Source: Xylogone sp. PMI_703 (Eukaryota; Ascomycota; Leotiomycetes). Taken from it: a stretch of 64,000 nt of DNA. Shown here in pieces: positions 13,206 to 24,227 of the stretch. Below the pieces are notes generated by a model. It was not told the origin of the DNA and ran no database searches. It saw nothing but the letters and a program-made list of their open reading frames with translations. Position numbers and translations under genes: made by a program. The DNA lies in contig JAJTUQ010000001.1 of the NCBI GenBank assembly GCA_021399445.1, positions 2,046,001 to 2,110,000 on the forward strand. The letters run 5' to 3'. How positions within the stretch are numbered: position 1 is the first letter of the stretch; each line of letters begins with the position of its first letter.

Positions 13206-15067
13206 ATGCCTAGTAAAACTCCTCGCAGAAACGGTACTGATCCGGTCGAGAATGGTATCAACGGTGCAAAGGATGTTGAGATGAACGATGATGCACCTGC
13301 TTCGTTGAAGGGTGGAAAAGGAAAGAAGGCCAAGGAAGGCGATGAGGAAATGACTGTTGTTGTTCCTCCAGCAAAAGGCTCAAAGCTGGCTGTTCCTCCT
13401 CCGAAGGATTCTGAAGGTGATACGACTATGGATGGCCCTGCGGATGCGGATGATGCTGTAAAAGAGGATCCTACAGTTAAAACAATATCAGGTACACTAT
13501 TATTCAGGTGTTAGATTCCACCCTTTTCTTACAGACACTAATCATATCTCGGTGACAGATATCAAAAGTAATTTTGCCTTATTAGAGCGTGCAGTTACAC
13601 TATTTGATGCAAGATTTACGCTCCGCGCCCTCCGATCGATTTCATCCCTCCGAAAACGTCTTACACCAGACATCCTAGCGCAGGTCATCACAGAGACATA
13701 CCCTTCCACGAGTTCCGTGGCAAAATCTCTCCTCGCAGCTCTTGGTAAAGAGCATGTCACATTTGGAAATGGAAACGCCGACATGGATGTCGATAATGAA
13801 TCCAGGACACCCTCCAAAAATGGAAAACGAGAGCCCAAAGATATCATCCCCGAAATCGATATATTCCTGGGTATTCTTATTCAAATTTATTACTTCGACC
13901 ATAATCTAAACCAGAAAGGTGCTGTGTTCTCTGAACATCTCGCTGAGATAATCCAATCTCGCAATCGCAGAACTTTGGACTCGCTTTCTGCCCGTGTATA
14001 CTTTTACTACTCTCTATTCTGTGAACAGTTGGAACCGTTTCCCCCTTCCCCATTATCACCTGTGGTATCTATACGGCCAACCCTCCTTGCTGCACTGCGA
14101 ACTGCTGTCCTCCGCAAGGATATTGATACGCAGGCCACAGTTATCGTCTTATTATTACGGAATTATCTGTCAACTTCTCACATTGCGCAAGCGGATCTCT
14201 TGGTCTCGCACACCAAATTCCCTGAGAATGCGTCAAATAATCAGGTCGCGCGATATCTGTACTATTTGGGCAGAATTAGGGCCATTCAACTCCGTTACAC
14301 TGAAGCACATGAGCATCTGACAGCCGCTACGCGAAAGGCTCCATCAAGTCCTAGTGCTGCGGGCTTCTCTCAAACTGCTACAAAACTTCTTTTAGTAGTC
14401 GAGTTATTGATGGGAGATATCCCAGACCGTGCAATTTTTAGACTTGCGAGCCTCGAGCGTGCGTTACAACCTTACTTGCATCTTGTGCAAGCTGTCCGTG
14501 TTGGAAACCTGGGAGATTTCGAGACTGTAATTAAGAGAGAGGGTGAAACCTTCAAGCGCGATGGGACCTATTCTCTTATCCTCCGTCTCAGACAAAACGT
14601 TATAAAGACAGGTATCAGAATGATGTCCTTGTCTTATTCAAGGATATCACTTAGAGATATATGCATTCGCCTAAAGCTTGGTAGCGAAGAATCTGCTGAA
14701 TATATCGTCGCCAAGGCAATCCGTGATGGTGTCATTGAAGCATCTTTGGATCGTGAGAGGGGCTATATGAAGAGTAAGGAAGTAGGGGATGTCTATGCGA
14801 CTCGAGAGCCCGGAGAGGCTTTCCATGACCGTATTCGAGCTTGTCTAGGACTACATGATGAGAGCGTCAAGGTATGCTATTTAACGTGCCTATTTATTGA
14901 AATCTATATTAACCATGAGCTAGGCAATGCGCTTCCCCATGAACCAACATAGACTGGAGCTTAAGAATGCTCAAGAAGCACGAGAACGTGAGCGAGAGAT
15001 GGCTAAGGAAATACAAGATGGTGATTTAGATGAAGACGACCTTGGGGGAGAGTTTGAAGGGATGTAA
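13206..15067 (+). CDS. RPN3: 26S proteasome regulatory subunit RPN3
   Basis: PCI-domain lid subunit of the 19S regulatory particle (PSMD3 family). Exons 13206-13491, 13559-14871 and 14924-15067 give 580 aa. The first ~95 residues are low-complexity and Lys/Asp/Pro-rich. Conserved helical repeats begin at DIKSNFALLERAVTLFDARF. The PCI winged helix includes YSRISLRDICIRLKL, followed by the C-terminal tail MRFPMNQHRLELKNAQE and an acidic end (DLDEDDLGGEFEGM). Both introns are short with GTACAC and GTATGC donors. In the lid RPN3 contacts RPN12, whose gene lies head-to-head next to it. Confidence 0.95.
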
Positions 15068-15750
15068 ATAGGACACCGGCCTGAACAATCCGGTGATGTA
15101 TACAACTAAGCCTTTGAGGTATCGTGAAAACCAGGGAAGAGAAGTTTGATTTGGCTTGCACTTCACAACACTGTCTTGCTACATTACATCACACAAAAAC
15201 GGGTTAGGATACTTGGACATAGCATCTGGAGAATGCACTGGGCCCTAAACAATCCGTTGTACTGATATACAGTATTTCTTGAGGCATGCATGGTCTTGCC
15301 ATCACGACTTGGCTCCAAAGATTTGGGGGCATGCTTTTAGTGGTAATTGATAGATGTTCCTTTGTATCACTAAGTTCCTTCATTGTACCACCATAGTAAT
15401 CTATCGCCACCTTTTGACCTGTGATCTATTCATGGCTCCTTCTTAGAAAATATGTTCTAAGCCTTGAAATAACTCTGAAGCAACTGCTTCTCTCTTCGTC
15501 GTCAATAGTCATCAGTTGCAGCCGGATAATAGTTGCTGCGGCCTCTTAATGACCTATGCACTATACGCGAAACCCAACATATTCTCGCGTCGCGAACTTC
15601 ATTTCTATCGTGCGTCATACATATAGCCCCGCTAGAGCACTCAATATGATAAAGCTCTCTTTAAGCACGTGGTGCAGGAGAGAACCCAAGTCCTTTTAAA
15701 GGCTCATTCAGGTTGGATAGTAAAAGAGACCGGGGATCTTCCCAATTATT
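15068..15750. other. Intergenic, no gene seen
   Basis: RPN3 3' UTR and the region upstream of the MYST gene. Short open frames here lack codon-usage or family support. Confidence 0.5.
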
Positions 15751-16927
15751 ATGGCTCCACGAGCTCCAACCACGCAACACCAACAGCGGACTTTGCACTC
15801 CAACGTCAAGCCAGACACCACCAAGTCAAGTGATACCAAACAAAATGGCACATCCAATGGTGTGCTCGATAAAGAGCGCCGTCTGCAATTAGCTCGAAAT
15901 ATTGACATGATTGTTTTTGGCGATATCGCGTTTCGAAGCTGGTATCCGAGTTGGTATCCGAAGGAGATTATAGGAGAGCAAGCTTTGATTGGAGAGAGCA
16001 AGGGCATTGTTGTAGATAGACTGAACATTTGCCCAAAATGCTTTGCTTATTCGAAGGAGATGGTCATGTGGTTACAACATGTCAAATGCTGTGAACGATC
16101 TGGACGAGAGGTTCCAGGTAATTTAATCTACACTCACCCGGCTGGGAAGGGCAAGGGTATAAAGCCTGTATGGAGCGTGTGGGAGGTAGATGGAGAAGTT
16201 GATACTGTAAGGATATGATATTCCTCCTGAGCCTTTGTTATTCGTCTGGTCAGCTAACCACAGCGTTCTTCAACAGCTGTTTTGCCAGAGATTATCTCTC
16301 TTTGCGAAGTTATTCCTTGACAATAAGTCTGTATTTTTTGACGTGTCTGGGTTCAACTACTTTCTCCTTGTTCATACCAATCCAGTCTCTGGTATTCAAC
16401 AGATAGTCGGGTTCTTCAGTAAGGAGAAGATGTCTTGGGACAACAATAACTTAGCTTGTATCCTCATATTCCCACCTTGGCAGAAAAAGGGATTGGGATC
16501 CATCCTTATGGGAGTTTCATATGAAATATCCCGTCGAGAGGGTATAATGGGTGGGCCAGAAAAACCAATCAGTGATTTAGGGAAGAAGGGGTATAAAAGG
16601 TACTGGAGTGCCGAGATAGCCAGATGGATATTAGAAGCTAAGGAGACCGACCGGAAGAAAGGGAAAGGGATGCCTAATGTAGAACAAATTTCCCAGGAAA
16701 CCTGGATTGCGCCAGAAGATTGCTTGTGCGTGTTGAGGGATATGTCCGGAGTTGTTGTTCCAGCCGGGGCGGGCAAAGGAGCAGAGGGGAGAGTTAAGGT
16801 TGATAAGGTCGCTTTAAGAGCATGGGTTCAGCAACAGCGCTTGAGTTTGGAGAGAGTCGTGGACCCTAATGGTTTTGTAGAAGGATACGGCTACAAAGAC
16901 CCCGACCACGAGGAGATAGCAGATTGA
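15751..16927 (+). CDS. MYST-family histone acetyltransferase, SAS2-like
   Basis: Two exons, 15751-16206 and 16277-16927, give 368 aa. The MYST zinc finger is present (ICPKCFAYSKEMVMWLQHVK with a further Cys two residues later). It is followed by the conserved CQRLSLFAKLFLDNKSVFFD segment and the acetyl-CoA site FPPWQKKGLGSILM (QxxGxG). Then come SYEISRREGIMGGPEKPISD and GYKRYW. The catalytic cysteine is the C of ACILIFPP. There is no chromodomain, which fits the short SAS2 class that acetylates H4K16 rather than the Esa1/Tip60 class. The last ~100 residues are variable. Intron 16207-16276 has a GTAAGG donor and an ACAG acceptor. Membership of MYST is clear; assignment to SAS2 rests on size and architecture. 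Confidence 0.9.
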
Positions 16928-17561
16928 GAATCAGCTTCTAATTATTTTGAACGAAACATCAGAAGCTCGCACCGACTTCCCAAATGGAGAGAGGACAGGC
17001 ATATTGGAATCGATGCCACAGCCCATACCATCTACGGCTCTAGTGACTCTCTTATAGCTTATCGTGGGTCCCACACTGTTGAAAAGGGCGGGCTTTCCGG
17101 TCCTTCATCAACCGGTCGGGTTGGCTATGTCCACAAGATGAGGTTAAAGACCTTAAAGGAGAAATAGTCCGGAGGTATGCGCTCATCGCTCCACCTAGTT
17201 GCAGGTATTGAGCTATTCGTCGCTGTTTCAAACAGATATGTCTTTGAGGGGAGAACTGTAAGGCAGTACATTGCCATGGAAGAGATTGATTTAGTCACTA
17301 TCAGGACTGAGAAAGGAATAGAAAATGGGACCAAGCCTGTTATTTGAGCTACCAAAGAAATTAAAGGCCAAACCACAGCACTGCTGTAGTTGGCACAATG
17401 CTAAATGATTGTCTATCAACAAAAGAAATCAAACGCTGTGTGTTGCGCGGATACTGCTGTCCACATATCCGACCTGTCTAAATATCCCTCCCCAGCTTTT
17501 ATACTCATACATGGGTGCATAGCTATTCGTACAACTTCAAATCTTACAAACATGAGATGGC
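16928..17561. other. Intergenic with one small open frame
   Basis: Between convergent genes. An unlisted 56-codon plus-strand frame (17177-17347) starts MRSSLHLVAGIELFVAVSNR and has protein-like composition. It has no recognised family and might be a relic or a short exon. Otherwise nothing is visible. Confidence 0.4.
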
Positions 17562-19172
17562 TCAAGCATCTTTCTCTTCATCTTCCTTCTCCTCTAGGCT
17601 CACCTCGGCTAGTGTCTGTTTCCATCCTGCATCCTTCATCAGGATTTTGTATTTAGACCCTTGTACTAGATCTTTAGCAACAATCTCCCTCGTTCTACCA
17701 AGACTCTCAATGTCTGAAATACGTTGCAAAGTGCCTTCAAGATGCTCTGCGAATCCTTCTTCAGCACATATACTCCTGAAGGCCTGTTGCATTGGAACAG
17801 AATCTGCGCGTACATATGCGTCAGACGTGATAGTGAAAATGTTATGATGATCGTATGAGCGGATGAAATCTGCCCGGGTCATGACCTCTAACGCCTTGTG
17901 AAGAGGAATCTTTGGCAGGATATGGCCTTTTTCTGGATGATATGACTGTTCCATATCCTTCTCCGCTTCAACTAGAGCATTGGCTAGAACCATTGCGGCA
18001 GACTATGATATCTTAACGTGAGAAATGTACCCGGGAAGAAGGGGTGTTGATTGATTACTTACAGCATATTTCTGTTGATCCATCACATCATCATCCATAT
18101 CAGGACCTAGAATCCAGCATCTACCCAGAAACCAACGTTTCTCTGATTCGATAATATGGTTACAAGTATCAAGCATAGAGTGTGACCTTGCCACTCGGTT
18201 CAAGAAAGTAAGCCGGCCGCCCACTCGATCATAAACTTCCTCGAGAACTTCGGACGAAGGAGTTTCATTAAAATATCGCTGGCGATATTTCAGAAGTGCA
18301 GCAATCGCCTGACCTCTTGGGAGGTCTGTAACTGCAGTGACATCCATACGTGTAGCCATCTGTTTCAGGCGCTGGTAGACCCAGTAATCATCACTGTTCA
18401 AGACGACTGTAACTAGATTGCTCGCAGCCCATTGCTCAGCTCTTTGTTGTAAGAGTTCGACAAGATCCTTTCCATCTTCGTCCTCTCTTATAAGATGCAT
18501 AGAATTGATGATCAGTACAAGCGGTTTACCCACAGTTTTCCTTCGCTTCAGGGCAACCTTTTCTAACTTGTTAAAGGCTCGCTCAATATCAAGTAATGCA
18601 GTAGTATCCCTAGGACCCCTTTCAGAGAAGTAAGATCCAATATAATCCTCGTGAAACTCGAAATTCAAAGCTTTTCCAAGTCTTATCCTAAATATTTCCA
18701 AGTCCGCATGGGCATCAAACATACTAACGCCTTCACCATTGATCTTATGCATAGCATCGAGCAGCATGCTGGATTTGCCGGTTCCTTTCTCGCCCATTAT
18801 GAGGTGGTAGCGCCCACCATCAGTGCCATTCACAATGGCATCAATTTTTGCTTGCTCATCTCGTACAATCCAGTGGTTTTCACTGTCCTTCTTGTCTTGT
18901 CCAGTAGCAATGCTGGTTGGTACTTGCTTACCAATTGCTGCGAGTTCAAGAACTGGATCCCCTGGCTGAAAGGCTTTCTCCATTTTATGAAGGACAAGCC
19001 ATTTATAGCTTCTATGGTATATGTAGCCGCCAAGGCCAAATCCAGCACCCATAACAAGAATAGTTGCAAGAGAGGTAGCTGCAGCTTCGCGCATCTTGGA
19101 GTAAATACTCTCCGAGTTACTAGACGACCCCGAGTTCCACCGGCCTTGTGATTGGCCGTCATTGCGGTCCAT
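17562..19172 (-). CDS. Membrane-anchored AAA ATPase with C-terminal winged helix (fungal family)
   Basis: Exons 19172-18063 and 18002-17562 give 516 aa. One membrane segment lies at about residues 33-52 (ATILVMGAGFGLGGYIYH). The ATPase core has Walker A GEKGTGKSS near residue 130 and a Walker B-like strand PLVLIINSMHLI. Downstream are a helical lid, an RVGGRLTFLNRVARS block and a C-terminal winged-helix-like domain in exon 2 (HKALEVMTRADFIRSYDHHN, FTITSDAYVRADSVPM). This matches the conserved fungal AAA family with a C-terminal winged helix, often predicted mitochondrial; its substrate is not known. The intron (18062-18003) has a GTAAGT donor and an ATAG acceptor. Family call fairly firm, function open. 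Confidence 0.85.
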
Positions 19173-21019
19173 ATATGCTAAGTCGCGTCAGGATGCGCAT
19201 CATATGATATGTAAACATTGCACGAGCGACCCAAATGATACATCTTGGATTCATATATGAGTCTAGATGTCTATAACCAAAAGTAATAGTATCTCAAACA
19301 AGAACTTTAGAGTTGACCACTCTGGGTTGAGTGGAGCGCGAGGTCCCAGTGCTCCACCGCATTTATCGAACTTATTCGGCCCTCAAGAAAGGAGAACACA
19401 GGAATAGGGAAATTGCAAATCGGTCAAGGAAGATGAATACAGGAAAGAGAAAAAATGGAATTCAAGGCATAATTAAATCAGACATTCTCAGAATTATCAA
19501 TGAAAATCGCACTCACTACTGGATCCTCTCCCTTGTCTCTCCTCTGCTCGACTGACGAATTGCCGTTTACGTGTACCAGCGCGTGGGGCACCGGTGAATA
19601 AGGACCTATGGTTCTGCGAATTGAGCCGGTATCGTGGAGGCCATATTAAGGAAGGCCTCATGGTCGCCCTCATATCTCTTATATCCAGAAAAGGTCAAAG
19701 TCATTGAGTTAGATTTCCGTTGTATGGACCGCAAGCAGGGGATGAAATGTTTCCCCGATTGAAATGTACGTAGTCAAGTAAGATGAGATCGTTCCTTGGC
19801 GATGGGGCTTGGCGTTGCACAGTCCAGGACATCCGCACTAGACCCAGAACTAATCCTTCTTGATAAACAAAGTGCCGGTACCTCCGTGTTCTGGGACTGG
19901 AGGTACTTCCAATGGTGAGAAATATGATCCGCTCAAGGAGCCTCTTCAATTCAGCATTTGGTTCTGAGAAAACTATTGGAGCGGGCATTCAATTGTATGG
20001 CTATTACCATGACCCCTTTATCACAGGACAGCTTCAATATCACCCAATGCGTCTCCAGTAACATATCCGTCTCCTAGGTCATAATTTCCGGTGAGATACT
20101 CTGCGGACTAACATCGCAGGGTGCTCTAGTCACATTTATTCAATGAATAAGAACTATGTCTCACTCGAACAAACCAGTGGAACCCTGGATGTTTATTCTA
20201 TCAAGGTCCAATATGTGGAATGTCACTATCTAACTTTGCGCTCTAAAATTAACTGAATCGGAGCTAGGGCGTTGTTCTGCTTCGCAATGGTAAGTCGAGT
20301 TACGACTTCTCTAATTCCTGTGTTCCGCTATACTGGATAGGTCTTAAATACCCGGCCGCGATTTTCCATTATTTTTCAGCGAAAAATGGAGTTCGAGCGT
20401 TCAAGGAACCTTCGATGTCTGCCCAGCTTCTCATCCCGCAGACTTTATAGATTTTATGTTTATGCGACCTGATGTCATATTAAACCGATTTAGGTGGTAG
20501 CAATCTCTTTCCATTTCTCATTAGATGTTTTGAACTTTTGCTTCTGCTCTATACCATAGCTCACTGGCTTACTTGGTGAGATGGATGAACTTGCCAATCA
20601 TAAACTAGTTTTGAATCTCCTACTTCCGGCTTTATTTATCGCCCCATTGGAGAATGATCAAAAATGGCACCCCTCTGTCCCTTTGAGGAGATAGAACTGG
20701 TAGTGCTAATCAGAACCACTACTACCTAGTGAGCTCTAGGTGAACGAAATATAGGGAGTGGGTAATATTTCCCGTTTAAGAGACACATGTTTCTCTTAGC
20801 GTCTCTGTAAGTGATATCTATCTTGATTGTAATCTGCATTTGTTTACGCTTTCTATATAAAAATCCGCTAAGGAGCTTCAAAATGTGTCGAATGGGGATG
20901 AAAATATCATACTTTCACGCGACTGTCTCCTTTAAACTTGTAACAATCTCAGATTTCTTTCACTAACTAAGAAACTCATCTGTGGCACTCTACTTCTAGA
21001 TAGATTGTCATCACTAATC
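19173..21019. other. Long divergent intergenic region
   Basis: About 1.85 kb between divergent starts. A minus-strand 95-codon frame (19988-19701) and other short frames show no family resemblance. An imperfect inverted repeat lies at about 20366-20389 (CCATTATTTTTC / GAAAAATGG). No RNA gene seen. Confidence 0.45.
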
Positions 21020-23563
21020 ATGGCGTCTTTTGATTCAGGTATGACACACATACTTCATGTTACATAATATCAAAGCAAGATTTTAACGTCTCACAGGCCA
21101 AGCAACACCTGCGCTGAGAGACACTTATCGGTTCTGGATCGACGAGAATCAAGGCAGGGAGGTTATCAACTTTGTGCTTTCTCGAGAAAGCATAGCTACC
21201 TCAGTGGGATTTCCCCATGAAAACCATGGCTCTAGTGTTAACGACTATTTCACAAATGTTAAGAACCGAGTCTTCATTAAAAGCCTCCTCATAAGTATCA
21301 AAACAGAAGAAGAGCAGGGATTGCCCACTAGCACTATTACTAACTTCTGTCTTCAAGACGTTTTCAAAGAGGATTACAATGCAGTTGATTTCAACCAGGC
21401 TTTAGCTGCCATTGATTATATCCACATGTTTGAGAATAGCAGAAACATAGCTATCAGCGGCGCTATGCAACGCCTCGGTATCAGTGACGCTCAGGATTGG
21501 AGATATGAATATCCTAGTCATCCTGTTGCTGAGACCTGGTTTGTGACAATGGATAAACGAGAAGCCGCAATCACTACCATTTATATGGATGTCCTCCTCG
21601 ATTTGCGCTTCTGGGTAAGATAGCTCTATATATTTGAGGGGAACCATTTTCAGTAACATTAGTCTACCAGACGATGATACATGAGTCAAGACGACAACCT
21701 TTACACAAAGCTGATTTTCTCGCAATGCTCAATACATTGTATCCTCCGTATCTCAGGAAGGATCCTTACCCTAAGATCATAACAGAATCCATGCAGAGGC
21801 AACGCCAGTCCTTTTACAAACTCATGTATTCAATTGCCGAAAAAGGCACAGGAGTAATACATGAGTTCATTGCCAAGCACCTCAGATCGGCCATAGTTCA
21901 TAGTTGGGTTGAGACAAGGTCGCGCCTAGAACGGTATTTTGATATTGGAGCCAGGATGATAGAGCAGTCAGAAAAAGTATATGGCGTACAATATTTCACG
22001 ACACATTCTCACAATGCAACATCGGTAGCTCCGCCAACGATAGACGGTGGTCCTGCTCCTCCTATTAGAAACGACGCTCGTATTCCGTCCACAAAGAGGC
22101 CTTCGAATGAAATAGATGCAATAACCTCGTTTAGAAATGCTGAAGATCCTCAAAACTGTAGATTTTCTAATAGGAAATCTAATCACACCGGCCGCTCGAA
22201 TACCCGTAGGACGCAGATCCCGCAAGTTTTAATTAACTTTCTTCATGAGTCCGTGTGCCCTCCGCAAGGGTCCCTGAGGCCCAGTAGGTCTCCACAGCGG
22301 TACGACACAAGTGCGCATCCTTCAGTATCAGGTACTTGGGGGCCCAGAAAATATCCACCGAATAACCTGGAATTTCTACACGCACCCTACGAACCGCATA
22401 GACCCACTCTGAAAAACAAGGCGAGCTCCAGATCAATAATTGAACACCAAGAAACAGTATCTGTCACTGATGTGGTGGATATATCTCACCAAAGTCCGAG
22501 CACCTTGAAAGATAAAAAGGTGGAGATTAATGCAGAGTGTACTTCTGCAACCAGATCTAGAGGCAGCGTCGATGATCGCCCAGCTCTCAAAAAGAAGAAG
22601 AGCTTTGCACTCATCAGAGGTGGTACTACTGAATCCGATCAGGCTTCCAGTAGGTCAATCTCCGAGTCCTCTAATCCTAAACGAGCCCTTAAGAAGAAAG
22701 TCAGTCTCTCTGCGATTTTTGCAAGTAAAAGATCTTCTCAGGATTGCAAAGAAGAGCAGGACACAAGGTCTTCTCGACAAGTTAGCATGGAAGATCAAGT
22801 AAGAGCCGTTCGGAAAATGGAATCATTGAAGGATGACATGTTAGAAAGAACTACCAGTGACACTCCTATGGCACCTCGTTCCCATTCTGGTACCACCACT
22901 TACTATGATCACATTGAAGCATCCTTCCCCCGTGAGCTTCAGAAAGTTCCAGGCCAACCTGCTTCAAAGAAACCATCCAAAGCAGACCTTAAGAGTGCCC
23001 GTTTGGCAGACATTAAACTTGAAAAAGCGAGACAGTCTCAGCTTGCACGAGCAAAAGCAAACGTTCCCAATGAGACTGATTACGCATGGCCAAATAAAGA
23101 TACGGCCGAGCCATGTGTTCCCCAGATCGATAGCAAGAAGTATAACAGACAGCCAGTATGTGTACCAGGACGCCCGGGCCTTGAGCAAAGCTCTCAAAAT
23201 AGCTCCAGCAGTGTCCCGAGCCAAGGACAACAAGCAGCGTTGGCTATGGGATATTCTGTCGCCAATGTCTCTCCGAGACCGACATACAGTCCCTTCACGG
23301 ATACAGGCACCTTCTTGAGTCCACGGGCTAGAGATCTAGAGCACCTTCCAGCAATTAATTTGCGGGGCCAAAGCTCTACACCTAAACAAGGAGACAGAAC
23401 TGAATATTCATTCCTTACTAGAAAGACGAATAGTCCAGAACGCTTCTTCGGCAGTCCACCAAAGACACCTCCGATGGCCCTTCAAAGAGCATTACCGAAA
23501 AAAAGATCGCTTCCAATTAGGCCGGTCGAATCGATTGATACTCCAAGCTACACCCTGGCTTGA
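21020..23563 (+). CDS. Hypothetical protein, folded N-terminal half and disordered basic C-terminal half
   Basis: Exons 21020-21038, 21097-21614 and 21671-23563 give 809 aa. The first intron splits MASFDSG from QATPALRDTYRFWIDENQGR. The second follows LLDLRFW. Residues 1-280 look globular and helical (RDTYRFWIDENQGREVINFV, RQRQSFYKLMYSIAEKG). From about residue 290 on it is rich in Ser, Pro, Lys and Arg, with repeated LKKKKSFAL / ALKKKVSLSAIF-type basic-hydrophobic motifs, probably disordered. I do not recognise the family. Intron borders are canonical and phases sum correctly, so the gene model is sound even though the role is unknown. Confidence 0.8.
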
Positions 23564-24227
23564 TTAGCTCAGCTAGTTTCAATGTTCTCCTTTCTTTCTT
23601 ACTGGTAGCATCTCCTTCACTCTTCGATGTGAGTGCTCGTTGTGCTTAGTGGTCATGGGACTCATGTTTCAACAATTCAATTCTATGGTGCTATTTTATT
23701 CCTGAATAAGGACATAAAGCCCTTCTTGTACCTACGTTTACTAACAGAAGGGAAGATACTACAAATCACGAAACGCAGGCGTTATGAGGAGGACAGAAAC
23801 TCTTTCATCTTGTATGTGTAAATACTCAAAACGTTTGATGCAGTTTTCAAATAAATATTCATATAAAACAGAAAGTGCAAGCTTGTGACAGAGAAATACT
23901 GTGAATCTATTGGGATTGTAGTTAATAACAGGTGATTTAACCTTGAATAGTCTTAAACAAACTTCATCGCACAGATTCTTTGGCATGACAGAAGCAAGAA
24001 ATGGTATAGAAGGACAGATTTAGTTTCCATGTTAAGGGTTAAAATATTATGGCTCAATTAACATCACGATTTGCTTCTTCTTCTTGGTGGTTCATTTGAG
24101 AACTTGAGTTCGAAGAGACTAGAGGCGGGCGTGAGGGTACGCATGGTCTGTGTGGGTTGTGCTGACATAAGGAGCGATACCCCATGACTTTTGATGGTGG
24201 AAGTGCTCTGTGCACCTATCAAAGCCA
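23564..24227. other. Intergenic region
   Basis: Downstream of the 809-aa gene and upstream of the Myb gene. A 62-codon frame at 23633 has no support; nothing else seen. Confidence 0.45.
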
